From assembly GCF_900188205.1 (NCBI RefSeq), contig NZ_FZOH01000003.1:22539-86538 (forward strand): a stretch of 64,000 nucleotides of DNA, given 5' to 3'. Both the position numbers and the translations under genes were made by a program. This document shows, piece after piece, positions 48,481 through 57,318 of this stretch. Position 1 is the first letter of the stretch, and each line of letters starts with the position of its first letter. This stretch comes from Geodermatophilus saharensis. Lineage in GTDB: Bacteria; Actinomycetota; Actinomycetes; Mycobacteriales; Geodermatophilaceae. The notes below the pieces were generated by a model that had not been told where the DNA came from, searched no databases, and saw only the letters and a list, made by a program, of their open reading frames with translations.

Positions 48481-49577
48481 GCGGGCCGCTGGCGGGGCTG
48501 CGGGTCGTCGAGCTCGGCGGCATCGGCCCCGGCCCGCACGCGGCGATGGTGCTCGCCGACCTCGGTGCCGACGTCGTCCGCGTGGAGCGGCCCTCCGGCG
48601 GGCTGCGGGTCGGCGGCACGGGGCGCGACGTCGTGCTGCGCGGGCGCCGCCCGGTCGTCGCCGACGTCAAGACGCCCGAGGGCCGCGAGCTCGTGCTGTC
48701 CCTGGTGGAACGCGCCGACGTGCTGCTCGACGTCTTCCGGCCCGGCGTCGCCGAGCGCCTGGGCCTGGGGCCGGAAGAGTGCCTGTCCCGCAACCCCGGG
48801 CTGGTGTACGCGCGGATGACCGGCTGGGGCCAGGACGGACCGTGGGCCGACCGCGCCGGGCACGACGTCAACTACCTCGGCCTCACCGGCACCCTCGCCG
48901 CGCTGGGCCGCGACGGGCGCACGCCGCAGGCCCCGCTCAACCTGGTCGCCGACTACGCCGGCGGGTCGATGCTGCTGCTCGTCGGCGTCCTGGCCGCGCT
49001 GCACGAGCGCTCGCGGTCCGGGCGCGGCCAGGTGGTCGACGCCGCCATGGTCGACGGCGTCGCGCTGGTGTCGCAGCTGATGTGGTCGATGCGCGGGATG
49101 GGCGTGTGGTCCGACCGCCCCGGCACCAACCTGCTCGACGGCGGCGCGCCCTTCTACGACGTCTACCCCTGCGCGGACGGCCGGTTCGTCGCCGTCGGGG
49201 CGCTGGAGCCGCAGTTCTACGCGGCGCTGCTCGACGGCCTCGGGCTCAGCGGCGCCGGCCTGCCGCCGCAGTCCGACCGCCGGGGCTGGCCCCGGCTGCG
49301 CGCGGCGTTCACCGAGGCCTTCGCCGCGCACCCGCGCGCGCACTGGGAGCGGGTGTTCGAGGGCACCGACGCCTGCGTCACCCCCGTCCTGGAACCCGCC
49401 GAGGCGCCCGGGCACCCGCACCTGGCCGCGCGCGGCACGTTCACCGAGGTCGACGGCGTGGTGCAGGCGGCGCCCGCGCCCCGGTTCTCCCGGACACCGG
49501 CCGGCCCGGCCGCGCCGGTGCCCCCGGGGCCCGCCGACGCCGCCGCCGTCCTGCAGGAGTGGTCGCGTCCGCGCTGA
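48477..49577 (+). CDS. CaiB/BaiF-type CoA enzyme, alpha-methylacyl-CoA racemase-like
   Basis: The 366-residue protein has [77 protein letters not shown] and [13 protein letters not shown]. The GHDVNY histidine, the VADYAGG aspartate and the glutamate in [10 protein letters not shown] match the catalytic set of mycobacterial methylacyl-CoA racemase. It would epimerise branched 2-methylacyl-CoAs before beta-oxidation. It lies in an operon with dienelactone hydrolase and, 28 nt on, a crotonase. Confidence 0.85.
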   Translation: MSGPLAGLRVVELGGIGPGPHAAMVLADLGADVVRVERPSGGLRVGGTGRDVVLRGRRPVVADVKTPEGRELVLSLVERADVLLDVFRPGVAERLGLGPEECLSRNPGLVYARMTGWGQDGPWADRAGHDVNYLGLTGTLAALGRDGRTPQAPLNLVADYAGGSMLLLVGVLAALHERSRSGRGQVVDAAMVDGVALVSQLMWSMRGMGVWSDRPGTNLLDGGAPFYDVYPCADGRFVAVGALEPQFYAALLDGLGLSGAGLPPQSDRRGWPRLRAAFTEAFAAHPRAHWERVFEGTDACVTPVLEPAEAPGHPHLAARGTFTEVDGVVQAAPAPRFSRTPAGPAAPVPPGPADAAAVLQEWSRPR

Positions 49578-49605
49578 CCGGACGCCGAGACGAGGAGGTC
49601 GACGG

Positions 49606-50370
49606 GTGCCCGATCCCGTGCTGGTGGAGCGCCGCGGCGCCGTGCAGGTCATCACCATCAACCGGCCGGAGGCCAAGAACGCCCTCGACGCCGCCGTCGC
49701 CCAGGGCGTGGCCGCCGCCGTCGACGAGCTCGACGCCGACGGCGACCTGCGCGCCGGCGTGCTCACCGGCGCCGGCGGCACCTTCTCGGCCGGCATGGAC
49801 CTCAAGGCCTTCCTGCGCGGGGAGCGGCCGGCGATCGAGGGCCGCGGGCTGTGCGGCATCACCCAGACCCCGCCGCGCAAGCCGCTGGTCGCCGCCGTCG
49901 AGGGCTGGGCGCTGGCCGGCGGGTTCGAGCTGGTGCTCGCCTGCGACCTCGTCGTCGCCGGGCGGACGGCGCGCTTCGGCGTGCCCGAGGTCAGCCGCTC
50001 GCTGGTGGCCGCGGCCGGCGCCGCGCTGTTCCTGCCCCGGCGGATCCCGCGGGCGGTCGCCATGGAGATGCTGCTGACCGGCCAGCCGGTCGACGCCGAG
50101 CGGGTCGCCGCGGTCGGGCTGGTCAACCGCGTCGTCGACGAGGGCGGCGCGCTGGAGGCCGCCGTCGAGCTGGCCGGCGTGATCGCCGCCAACGGCCCGC
50201 TCGCCGTCGCCGCCACGAAGCAGATCGCCCAGGGCACCACCGACTGGACCGCCGAGGAGGGCTGGGCGCGCCAGCAGGAGCTCATCGAGCCGGTGTTCAC
50301 CTCCGAGGACGCCCGCGAGGGCGCGACCGCGTTCGCCGAGCGCCGCCCGCCGGTCTGGCGCGGCCGCTGA
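49606..50370 (+). CDS. enoyl-CoA hydratase/isomerase (crotonase) family protein
   Basis: The 254-residue protein has ITINRPEAKNALDAAVAQG, the oxyanion-hole region GTFSAGMDLKAFL, and VAAVEGWALAGGFELVLACDLVVAGRTARFGVPEVSRSL. The catalytic position corresponding to the first hydratase glutamate reads LVAAAGAALFLP and lacks it, while GVPEV retains the second acid, so the reaction may be isomerisation or another crotonase chemistry. GAGGAGG precedes the GTG. It is in an operon with the racemase. Confidence 0.85.
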   Translation: MPDPVLVERRGAVQVITINRPEAKNALDAAVAQGVAAAVDELDADGDLRAGVLTGAGGTFSAGMDLKAFLRGERPAIEGRGLCGITQTPPRKPLVAAVEGWALAGGFELVLACDLVVAGRTARFGVPEVSRSLVAAAGAALFLPRRIPRAVAMEMLLTGQPVDAERVAAVGLVNRVVDEGGALEAAVELAGVIAANGPLAVAATKQIAQGTTDWTAEEGWARQQELIEPVFTSEDAREGATAFAERRPPVWRGR

Positions 50371-50380
50371 GGTCCGGCGG

Positions 50381-51481
50381 CTAGCCCCGCGGCGCCGGGC
50401 CGGTCGAGGTCCGCACCACCAGCTCGGTGGGCAGCAGCACCGGCCCCGGCGCCGGCCGGCCGGCGATCCGGTCGAGCAGCGCCCGCGCCGCCGCCCCGCC
50501 CTTCTCCCGGGTCGGCTGCCGCACGGTGGTGAGCCCGAGCCCGCCCGCGGGGGTCGCGTCGTCGAACCCGGCGACCGACAGGTCCCGCGGCACCCGCAGG
50601 CCGAGGCGGGCGGCGACGGCGAGCACCCCCTCGGCGATCCGGTCGCTCAGGCACAGCACCGCCGTCGGCCGGGGGTCGGCGGCGAGGACGGCGGCCGCGC
50701 CGGCCTCGCCCACCGCCGGCGTGCTGTCCTCGCCGTGGAACACGGGCACCGCCGACCACGCCAGCCCGGCGGCCTCGACGGCGTCGCGGTAGCCGGCGAG
50801 CCGGTCGCGGGTCACGGCGTAGGTGGCCCCGGCCTGCACCGCCTCGTCGGCCAGCCCGCGCCGGATCGGCTCCTGGTGCATCCCGAAGGAGACGACGGCG
50901 AGCCGGCGGTGCCCCAGGTCGAGCAGGTGCCGGGCCACCGCGGCCGCGGCGGCCCGGTCGTCGACGCCCACCCACGGCGTCCCGGGCGCGCCGAGCGCGG
51001 CCAGCCGCGCGGGCCGGGGCTGGTCGACGACGGCCAGCGGCAGCCCGCGGGCGACGGCCGCGGCCAGCAGCGGGTCGTCGTCACCGAGGGAGCAGACCAC
51101 CAGCCCGTCGACGACGGCGGAGTGCACCGCGGCCAGGCGCCGGCGCGCGTCGGTCGACCCGGGGACCAGCAGCAGCCCGGCGCCCTCCGGCTCGGCCACC
51201 GTGGAGGCCCCGGCCAGCAGCGCGACGGCGACCGGGTCGTCGAAGGCGTAGGACAGCCCGTTGTCGTAGGCGACGCCGATCGCGCCCACCCGCCCTCGGC
51301 GCAGCCCCGCGGCCAGCGGGTTGGGGCCCGGGTAGCCCAGCCGCGCGGCGGTGGCCAGCACCTGCTCGCGCAGCGCGGGGGAGAGCTGGTCGGGCCGGGA
51401 GAACGCGTTGGACACCGTCTTCGCCGACACCCCCAGCTGCGCCGCGACGTCGCGCAGGGTCCGGGGGCGGTCGGCGGGCAC
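50381..51481 (-). CDS. LacI-family transcriptional regulator
   Basis: The 366-residue protein has an N-terminal helix-turn-helix TLRDVAAQLGVSAKTVSNAFSRPDQLSPALREQVLATAARLGY and the periplasmic-binding-like effector domain (VGAIGVAYDNGLSYAF, DGLVVCSLGDDDPLL, VGVDDRAAAAAVARHLLDLGHRRLAVVSFG, SVAGFDDATPAGGLGLTTVRQP). It is divergent from an MFS exporter with a palindrome between them and so probably controls both. The inducer is unknown. The GTG at 51481 gives the canonical length. Confidence 0.88.
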   Translation of the reverse strand: MPADRPRTLRDVAAQLGVSAKTVSNAFSRPDQLSPALREQVLATAARLGYPGPNPLAAGLRRGRVGAIGVAYDNGLSYAFDDPVAVALLAGASTVAEPEGAGLLLVPGSTDARRRLAAVHSAVVDGLVVCSLGDDDPLLAAAVARGLPLAVVDQPRPARLAALGAPGTPWVGVDDRAAAAAVARHLLDLGHRRLAVVSFGMHQEPIRRGLADEAVQAGATYAVTRDRLAGYRDAVEAAGLAWSAVPVFHGEDSTPAVGEAGAAAVLAADPRPTAVLCLSDRIAEGVLAVAARLGLRVPRDLSVAGFDDATPAGGLGLTTVRQPTREKGGAAARALLDRIAGRPAPGPVLLPTELVVRTSTGPAPRG

Positions 51482-51497
51482 GGGCCCATGATCCGTG

Positions 51498-51511
51498 CTT
51501 CATCGATGAAG
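51498..51511. promoter_or_regulatory. LacI-type operator
   Basis: CTTCATCGATGAAG is a perfect 14-bp palindrome centred on CG, the usual LacI-family form. It lies 16 nt before the LacI start and 22 nt before the MFS start, well placed to repress both. Confidence 0.75.
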
Positions 51512-51533
51512 AAGCCGGGTACCCGCCCTGGAC

Positions 51534-52904
51534 GTGACCCCCGAGGTCGACGCCCCCCCGACCGCCCGCGGCGCGGTGCCGGTGCTGTGCGCGGTCCAGT
51601 TCGTCGACGTCCTCGGCACGACCCTGGTGATCGCGGCGCTGCCCACGGTGCTGGCCGACCTCGGCGCCCCCGCGTCGGCGGCGACACCGGTGGTCACCGT
51701 CTACGCCGTCCTCTTCGGTGCCCTGCTCGTCCTCGGCGCCCGGCTCGGCGACCGGTACGGGCACGTCCGGGTCCTGCAGGCCGGGCTCGCGGTCTTCGGG
51801 ATCGCGTCCCTGGGTGCGGCGACCGCGCCGTCGGTGGGCGTGCTGGTGGCCGCCCGCGGCGCCCTCGGCGTGGCCGCCGCGCTGTCGGTGCCGCCCGCGC
51901 TGCGGCTGCTCACCGCCGCGACCCCGGACGGGACGGCCCGCCGCCGGGCGCTGGCCGCCTGGAGCGCGACCGGTGCCGCGGCGGGGGCGTCGGGCCTGGT
52001 CCTCGGCGGCGTGCTCACCGAGCTGGCCGGCTGGCGGGTGCTGTTCTGGCTGACCGTGCCGCTGTCGGTCCTGCTGCTCGCCGCGGTGGGCCGGACCGCG
52101 CCGCCCGTCCCGCGCCGCGCCGAGGGCGCCCTCGACCTGGCCGGCGCCGGCGTGCTCACGGTCGCGGTGGCCGCCGTCGTCACCGGGGCCGCGCTGCTCG
52201 AGGACCCCGGGCACCGCCTCACCGGGGCGCTGCTGGTCGCCGCCGGGCTGGCGGCCGCCGCGGTGCTCCCGGCGGTGGAGCGCCGCGCCGCCGACCCGCT
52301 GCTGCCCCGGGCCGCCGTGCGCCACCCCGGGCTGCGCGCCGGCGTGCTCGCCTCGGCCGCCAACACCGCCGGGACGAGCTCGGCGGTCACCCTCGCCACG
52401 CTGCACCTGCAGCAGGCCGAGGGGTTCGGGGCGGCGGCCGCCGGCCTGGCGCTGGTGCCCTTCAGCCTGTGCGTGGTGGCCGGCGCCGCCCTGGCCGCCC
52501 GGGTGCTCGGCCGGGTCCCGGCGCGCACGGCCGCCGCGGCGGGCCTGGCCGTCGTCGCCGCCGGTGACCTCGTCCTGCTCGCCGCGGCCACCGGCCCGTG
52601 GGCCGTCCCCGCCGGGGTCGCCGTCTCCGGGCTCGGCATCGGGCTGTCGTCGGTGGCGGCCACCGCGCTCGGCACCGACGTCGTCCCCGAACTGCAGGGG
52701 ACCGCCGCCGGCGTGCTCAACACCGCCGCCCAGCTGGGCACGGCGCTGGGCGTGGCGGTCGTGCTGCTCGTCGCCGCGGCGACGGCGGGCACGTCCCTGC
52801 CGCTGGCCGGGACGCCCCTGGGGTGGCTCACCGCCGCTGCGCTCGCGGCCGTCCCGGCGGTGCTCCTGCTGCGGTCCCCCGGCACCGCCGCGGGCGGGGG
52901 TTAG
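51534..52904 (+). CDS. MFS transporter, DHA2-like drug exporter
   Basis: The 456-residue protein has 13-14 helices. FVDVLGTTLVIAALPTVLADLG is helix one of the DHA2 group; GALLVLGARLGDRYGHVRVLQAGLAVFG holds motif A, and GLVLGGVLTELAGWRVLFWLTVPLSV motif C and the central region. It exports a small molecule by proton antiport. The divergent LacI regulator and palindrome suggest substrate-induced expression. Its stop codon forms part of a TAGTGT box that may be the thiolase promoter. Confidence 0.85.
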   Translation: MTPEVDAPPTARGAVPVLCAVQFVDVLGTTLVIAALPTVLADLGAPASAATPVVTVYAVLFGALLVLGARLGDRYGHVRVLQAGLAVFGIASLGAATAPSVGVLVAARGALGVAAALSVPPALRLLTAATPDGTARRRALAAWSATGAAAGASGLVLGGVLTELAGWRVLFWLTVPLSVLLLAAVGRTAPPVPRRAEGALDLAGAGVLTVAVAAVVTGAALLEDPGHRLTGALLVAAGLAAAAVLPAVERRAADPLLPRAAVRHPGLRAGVLASAANTAGTSSAVTLATLHLQQAEGFGAAAAGLALVPFSLCVVAGAALAARVLGRVPARTAAAAGLAVVAAGDLVLLAAATGPWAVPAGVAVSGLGIGLSSVAATALGTDVVPELQGTAAGVLNTAAQLGTALGVAVVLLVAAATAGTSLPLAGTPLGWLTAAALAAVPAVLLLRSPGTAAGGG

Positions 52905-52939
52905 TGTGCCGGTGACCACACCTGTCGAGGGGAGCAACG

Positions 52940-54082
52940 ATGCGTGACGCGGTGATCGTGGAGGCGGTGCGCACGCCGGTGGGCAAGCGCAACGGCGGGC
53001 TGTCGGGGGTGCACCCGGTGGACCTGTCGGCGCACGTGCTGACCTCGCTGGCCGAGCGGGCCGGCGTCGACCCGGCGCAGATCGAGGACGTGATCTGGGG
53101 CTGCGTGTCCCAGGTCGGGGAGCAGACCTTCGACATCGCCCGAACCGCGGCGCTGGCCGCCGGGTGGCCGGAGACGGTGACCGGCGTGACCGTCGACCGG
53201 CAGTGCGGGTCCTCGCAGCAGTCGGTGCACTTCGCCGCCGCCGGGCTGGTGGCCGGGCACTACGACGTCGTCGTCGCCGGGGGTGTGGAGTCGATGTCGC
53301 GGGTGCCGATGGGCAGCGCGCGGGCCGACGCCGACCCCTTCGGCACCCGGTTCCTCGAGCGCTACGCCGGCGCGAAGATCAACCAGGGGCTGGGCGCGGA
53401 GACGATCGCGCAGCGGTGGGGCCTGTCCCGGCAGCAGTGCGACGAGTTCTCCGTCGCCAGCCACGAGAAGGCCGCCGCCGCCCGCGTCGAGGGCCGCTTC
53501 GACGCCCAGATCGCGCCGGTGACCACCCCCGACGGCACCGTCGTCGGCCAGGACGAGGGCATCCGCGAGTCCACGGTGGAGAAGCTCGGCACGCTCAAGA
53601 CCGCCTTCCGCGAGGACGGCGTCATCACCGCCGGCAACTCCTCGCAGATCTCCGACGGCGCCGCGGCGCTGCTGATGACGACGTCGGAGAAGGCCGCCGA
53701 GCTGGGGCTGCGCCCGGTGGCGCGGGTGCACACCGCGGTGCTCGCCGGCGCCGACCCGGTGGTCATGCTCACCGCGCCGATCCCGGCCACGCAGAAGGCG
53801 CTGGCGAGGTCGGGGCTGTCGGTCGACGAGATCGGCGCCTTCGAGGTCAACGAGGCGTTCGCGCCGGTGCCGCTGGCGTGGCTGGCCGACATCGGGGCCG
53901 ACGCCAAGGCGCTCAACCCCAACGGCGGCGCCATCGCCCTCGGCCACCCGCTCGGCGGCTCGGGCGCGCGGATCATGACCACGCTCGTGCACCACATGCG
54001 CGACAACGGCATCCGGTACGGCCTGCAGACGATGTGCGAGGGCGGCGGCCAGGCCAACGCCACCATCCTCGAGCTCCTGTAG
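52940..54082 (+). CDS. thiolase (acetyl-CoA acyltransferase), steroid/fatty-acid type
   Basis: The 380-residue thiolase has the acyl-enzyme cysteine in VDRQCGSSQQSVHFAAAGL, GGVESMSRVPMGS, the NEAFAPVPLAWL active-site region, NPNGGAIALGHPLGGSGARIMTTL with the catalytic histidine, and the second cysteine in GLQTMCEGGGQANA. The QCGSSQQ form is typical of actinobacterial 3-ketoacyl-CoA thiolases such as those acting on steroid side chains. GAGGGGA lies 6 nt before the ATG, and TAGTGT at 52902-52907 is the likely -10. Confidence 0.88.
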   Translation: MRDAVIVEAVRTPVGKRNGGLSGVHPVDLSAHVLTSLAERAGVDPAQIEDVIWGCVSQVGEQTFDIARTAALAAGWPETVTGVTVDRQCGSSQQSVHFAAAGLVAGHYDVVVAGGVESMSRVPMGSARADADPFGTRFLERYAGAKINQGLGAETIAQRWGLSRQQCDEFSVASHEKAAAARVEGRFDAQIAPVTTPDGTVVGQDEGIRESTVEKLGTLKTAFREDGVITAGNSSQISDGAAALLMTTSEKAAELGLRPVARVHTAVLAGADPVVMLTAPIPATQKALARSGLSVDEIGAFEVNEAFAPVPLAWLADIGADAKALNPNGGAIALGHPLGGSGARIMTTLVHHMRDNGIRYGLQTMCEGGGQANATILELL

Positions 54083-54109
54083 TCGCGTCCCGAGCCCACC
54101 TCCTCGTCG

Positions 54110-54148
54110 CGCTCGGGGCGGCCCCCGTGGAGGGGCCCGCCCCGAGCG
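54110..54148 (+). terminator. terminator hairpin, 12-bp perfect stem
   Basis: CGCTCGGGGCGG (54110-54121) pairs with CCGCCCCGAGCG (54137-54148), 27 nt after the thiolase stop. Further G/C-rich inverted sequences continue to about 54205. Confidence 0.7.
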
Positions 54149-54228
54149 GGCGAGGGGTGGGGGGCACGGGGGCCCTCCAACAGGGCCGCCCGCAGCGGCG
54201 GCCCCGGGCGCGGCTAGGTTCGCCGGTC

Positions 54229-55038
54229 GTGACGGCGACCGCCGGCGGGCCCACGCTGCTCGACGTCCTGACGCTCGAGGAGATCGACCGGGACCTCTAC
54301 CGCAGCACCCTGCTGTTCACCGACCCGCTGCCGCTCTACGGCGGCCAGGTCGCCGCGCAGGCGCTGCTCGCCGCCGGGCGCACGGTGGCGCCCGAGCGGC
54401 TGCCGCACTCGCTGCACGGCTACTTCCTGCGCAGCGGCGACGCCGCCCGCCCGACGGTGTTCCGGGTCGACCGGGACCGCGACGGCGGCTCGTTCTCCGC
54501 GCGCCGGGTCGTGGCGGTGCAGGGCGGCGAGGTCGTGCTGTCGATGTCGGCGTCGTTCCAGGCGCCCACCGCAGGCCCCGACCTGCAGGTGGCGGCGGCG
54601 CCGGCCGCCGAGCCGCCGCAGGACAGCGTGCCGTTCACCCTGCCCCGGCTGTTCACCATGGAGAGCCGCCGCCCGGCCCAGCCCCACCCCGGTGCCTCCT
54701 CGCCCACCCGGTTCTGGGCGCGGGCCACGGTGCCGCTGCCCGGCGACCCGCTGCTGCAGGCGTGCGGGCTGACCTACCTCTCCGACATCGGCACCGGGCT
54801 GGCCGCGCTGCCCGAGGACGAGGCGGCGCCGGGGCCCACGCTCGACCACGCCGTGTGGTTCCACCGCCCGGCCCGGCTCGACGAGTGGGTGCTGGTCGAC
54901 CTCGTCCCGCACACCGTCTCCGGCGGGCGCGGCTGGTACACCGGCTCGGTCACCACCGGCGACGGCGTCCTGGCCGCCAGCCTCGCCCAGGAGACGCTGT
55001 TCCGGCCCGGCCGCAACCCCTTCCGCCCGGGCCGCTGA
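54229..55038 (+). CDS. tesB: acyl-CoA thioesterase II
   Basis: The 269-residue protein has two hot-dog domains. Motifs are RSTLLFTDPLPLYGGQVAAQALLAA, LHGYFLRSGDAARPTVFRVDRDRDGGSFSARRVVAVQ, TYLSDIGTGLAALP and the C-terminal LDHAVWFHRPARLDEWVLVDLVPHTVSGGRGWYTGSV. The D-T/S-Q style catalytic residues of TesB are plausibly the aspartate in YLSDIG with Thr and Gln further on. It hydrolyses medium- or long-chain acyl-CoA. TAGGTT (54215-54220) lies 8 nt before the GTG (leaderless). Confidence 0.87.
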   Translation: MTATAGGPTLLDVLTLEEIDRDLYRSTLLFTDPLPLYGGQVAAQALLAAGRTVAPERLPHSLHGYFLRSGDAARPTVFRVDRDRDGGSFSARRVVAVQGGEVVLSMSASFQAPTAGPDLQVAAAPAAEPPQDSVPFTLPRLFTMESRRPAQPHPGASSPTRFWARATVPLPGDPLLQACGLTYLSDIGTGLAALPEDEAAPGPTLDHAVWFHRPARLDEWVLVDLVPHTVSGGRGWYTGSVTTGDGVLAASLAQETLFRPGRNPFRPGR

Positions 55039-55051
55039 CCGCCTCCGGGAG

Positions 55052-55072
55052 CCCGGCGGTGGCACCGCCGGG
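55052..55072 (+). terminator. terminator hairpin after tesB
   Basis: CCCGGCGGT, loop GGC, ACCGCCGGG: perfect 9-bp stem starting 13 nt after the stop. Confidence 0.7.
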
Positions 55073-55117
55073 CCGATCGGAGAGGATGGGGAGGCTGACT
55101 GGGGGAAGGACGACCAC

Positions 55118-55717
55118 GTGGCCAAGCACCGGGCACCCGACGGCGGTCCCACCGACTTCGACGCGGCGACGGCCGCGCTGGCCGACGTCACGGGTGACTA
55201 CACGATCGACGTCGCGCACACCCGCATCGGCATCCGGGCGCGGCACGCCATGGTGACGACGGTCCGCGGCGCGTTCACCGACTTCGAGGGCGAGGCGCAC
55301 CTCGACGTCGCCAAGCCCGGCGCGAGCACGGTCGGCATCCGCATCCGGACGGCGAGCATCGACACCGGCCAGGCCGACCGCGACGCCCACCTGCGCTCGC
55401 CGGACTTCCTCGACGTGGAGCGATGGCCGGAGCTCGTGTTCGCCTCCACCGACGTCGAGCAGGTCGACGACGGCGTCTACGAGGTCACCGGCGACCTCAC
55501 CATCCGCGACGTCACCCGGCCGGTGACCGTGGAGTTCACGCTCACCGGCTCGGCGCGGGACCCCTTCGGCAACACCCGCGTGGGCTTCGAGGGCGCGCTG
55601 GCGATCAAGCGCAGCGACTGGGGCCTGACCTGGAACACGCCGCTGGACACCGGCGGCGTGCTGGTCAGCGACCGGATCCAGATCGAGTTCGACGTCTCGG
55701 TGATCCGCACCGACTGA
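55118..55717 (+). CDS. YceI-family lipocalin-like protein
   Basis: The 199-residue protein has the YceI core: GDYTIDVAHTRIGIRARHAMVTTVRGAFTDFEG, IDTGQADRDAHLRSPDFLDVERWPELVF, YEVTGDLTIRDVTRPVTVEFTL and FGNTRVGFEGALAIKRSDWGLTWN. YceI proteins bind polyisoprenoids or amphiphilic lipids in a beta-barrel. No signal peptide is present, as is usual for actinobacterial members. GGAAGGA lies 7 nt before the GTG. Confidence 0.88.
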   Translation: MAKHRAPDGGPTDFDAATAALADVTGDYTIDVAHTRIGIRARHAMVTTVRGAFTDFEGEAHLDVAKPGASTVGIRIRTASIDTGQADRDAHLRSPDFLDVERWPELVFASTDVEQVDDGVYEVTGDLTIRDVTRPVTVEFTLTGSARDPFGNTRVGFEGALAIKRSDWGLTWNTPLDTGGVLVSDRIQIEFDVSVIRTD

Positions 55718-55758
55718 CGAAGGACCCCTCTGCCCCCACCACTGGCAGGTTCGCGGCG

Positions 55759-55776
55759 GGCCCCTGCGGAGGGGCC
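55759..55776. terminator. hairpin between convergent genes
   Basis: GGCCCCT, loop GCGG, AGGGGCC. It lies between the YceI stop and the RibD-like gene stop and could serve both strands. Confidence 0.7.
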
Positions 55777-55789
55777 GCCCAGCAGGGCC

Positions 55790-56332
55790 TCAACGCGCGA
55801 CGTCGTAGCGGACGCAGGTGAACTCGCCGTTCTGCGCGACCTCGCGGGTCACCAGCTCCACCCGCGCCGGCAGCAGCGGCGCACCCCCGCCCAGCGTCAC
55901 CGGCGCGATGGCGACGACGACCTCGTCGAGCAGCCCCGCCTCCGCCAGCTGGGCGGCCACCGGCCCGCCGCCGACCACCCACAGGTCGAGGTCCCCGGCC
56001 GCCGCGACCATCTCCGCGTGCAGCGCGCGCAGCTCCTCGGGCGTGGCCGGGGCGGCGAACCGGATGTCGGCACCGGGGAACGGCTCAAGCTCGCGGTGGG
56101 TGAGCACCCAGGCCGGCTGGGTGTACGACCAGGGGTCGGGGCCGCCGTTCTCGCGGATCCACCGGTAGCTGGTGGCGCCCATGACCATCGCCCCGAGCGA
56201 CTTCTCGAACGTCGAGAAGCCCATCGGCCCCTCCTGGTCGACCTGGCGCGACAGCAGCCACGACAGCGAGTTGTCGGCGTCGGCGATGAAGCCGTCGAGC
56301 GAGGTGGCGGTGTAGTAGACGGTGCGGGTCAT
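55790..56332 (-). CDS. RibD C-terminal/dihydrofolate reductase-like protein
   Basis: The 180-residue protein begins TRTVYYTATSLDGFIADADNSLSWLL and has GAMVMGATSYRWI, PAWVLTHRELEPFPGADI, LWVVGGGPVAAQLAEAGLLDEVVVAIAPVTLGGGAPLLP. This is the stand-alone RibD_C family with an NADPH-binding GGG motif; the substrate is unknown. The ATG overlaps the stop of the AraC-type gene (ATGA), so the two are co-expressed. Confidence 0.82.
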   Translation of the reverse strand: MTRTVYYTATSLDGFIADADNSLSWLLSRQVDQEGPMGFSTFEKSLGAMVMGATSYRWIRENGGPDPWSYTQPAWVLTHRELEPFPGADIRFAAPATPEELRALHAEMVAAAGDLDLWVVGGGPVAAQLAEAGLLDEVVVAIAPVTLGGGAPLLPARVELVTREVAQNGEFTCVRYDVAR

Positions 56333-57264
56333 CGGTCCCTCCGGGAGAGCCACTCGATGGGGTCGCCGGCGTCGACCGCGACGCCGGCCGCGCGCAGCCA
56401 GTGCCGCGCCAGCAGGCGGCGGTGCGCGGAGAAGGTGAGGACGTGCGCGACGACGCTGCCGAGGACGAAGCTCTCCGGCGGCTCGCACAGCGCGTCGACC
56501 AGCCGGTCGTTCCACGCGCCGCGCCGGGAGACCTCCCGCACGGCCGCCAGCCACCGCGGCGCGACCGCGTCGTGGCGGTCGAGCAGCGCGGCCGGGTCGT
56601 CGGCGCCGCGCGTCGGGGTGTCGGCGCCCTCGATGGAGGCCACCCAGACCTCGAGGGTCCACACCAGCTCGTCGAGGACGGCGGCCAGCGTCTCCTCCGT
56701 GCCGCTCCAGGCGAGCACCGACAGGCCGGGGGTGCGCACCCGGCGGTACTCCTCGTCGGGCAGGCCCTTGGCGAGCTCCAGCAGCGCCCGGGTGTCCTCG
56801 ACGCCGTGGTGCACCAGCAGCGCGGTGACCTCGTCGCCGCCGCGGCGCACCGGCTCGTCGGACACCCACAGCGACGACGGCGGGTGGAAGTGCAGGCCGT
56901 TGGGCGCGGGCAGCCAGTGCTCGTCGCGCGCCCGCACGCCGCCGTCCCCGGTGGTGGCCAGGCTGCCCGGCGTGCGGCCGTAGGCCCGCGCGAAGGCGCG
57001 GCTGAACCCCTCGACCGACTCGTAGCCGGCCGCGAGGGCCACCTCGGTGACGCTCGCGCCCTGCCGCAGCTGCCAGGCCGCGCGCTCCAGGACCACCCGG
57101 CGGCGCAGCGCCACCGGTGACTCCCCGGCGCCGACCGACACCTGCCGGCTGAAGTGGAACGGGGAGGCGTAGGCGTCGCCGGCCATGTCGGTGAGCGTGC
57201 GGTTGTCCTCGTCGAGGACGGCGTCGAGCAGCTCGCGCAGCCGGTCGCGTCCGGGTGGGGTCAC
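56329..57264 (-). CDS. AraC-type regulator with DinB-like C-terminal domain
   Basis: The 311-residue protein has an N-terminal AraC DNA-binding domain (residues about 10-105: SPFHFSRQVSVGAGESPVALRRRVVLERAAWQLRQGASVTEVALAAGYESVEGFSRAFARAYGRTPG) and a C-terminal helical part with LHFHPPSSLWV and LLVHHGVEDTRALLELA, then HVLTFSAHRRLLARHWLR, like DinB/YfiT metal-binding bundles. It probably regulates itself and the co-transcribed RibD-like gene. Confidence 0.78.
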   Translation of the reverse strand: MTPPGRDRLRELLDAVLDEDNRTLTDMAGDAYASPFHFSRQVSVGAGESPVALRRRVVLERAAWQLRQGASVTEVALAAGYESVEGFSRAFARAYGRTPGSLATTGDGGVRARDEHWLPAPNGLHFHPPSSLWVSDEPVRRGGDEVTALLVHHGVEDTRALLELAKGLPDEEYRRVRTPGLSVLAWSGTEETLAAVLDELVWTLEVWVASIEGADTPTRGADDPAALLDRHDAVAPRWLAAVREVSRRGAWNDRLVDALCEPPESFVLGSVVAHVLTFSAHRRLLARHWLRAAGVAVDAGDPIEWLSRRDR

Positions 57265-57318
57265 GGGGACCAGTCTGGCGAGCGCGGCGGCCGCGGCGCC
57301 CGACCGTTCTTGCGCTCC

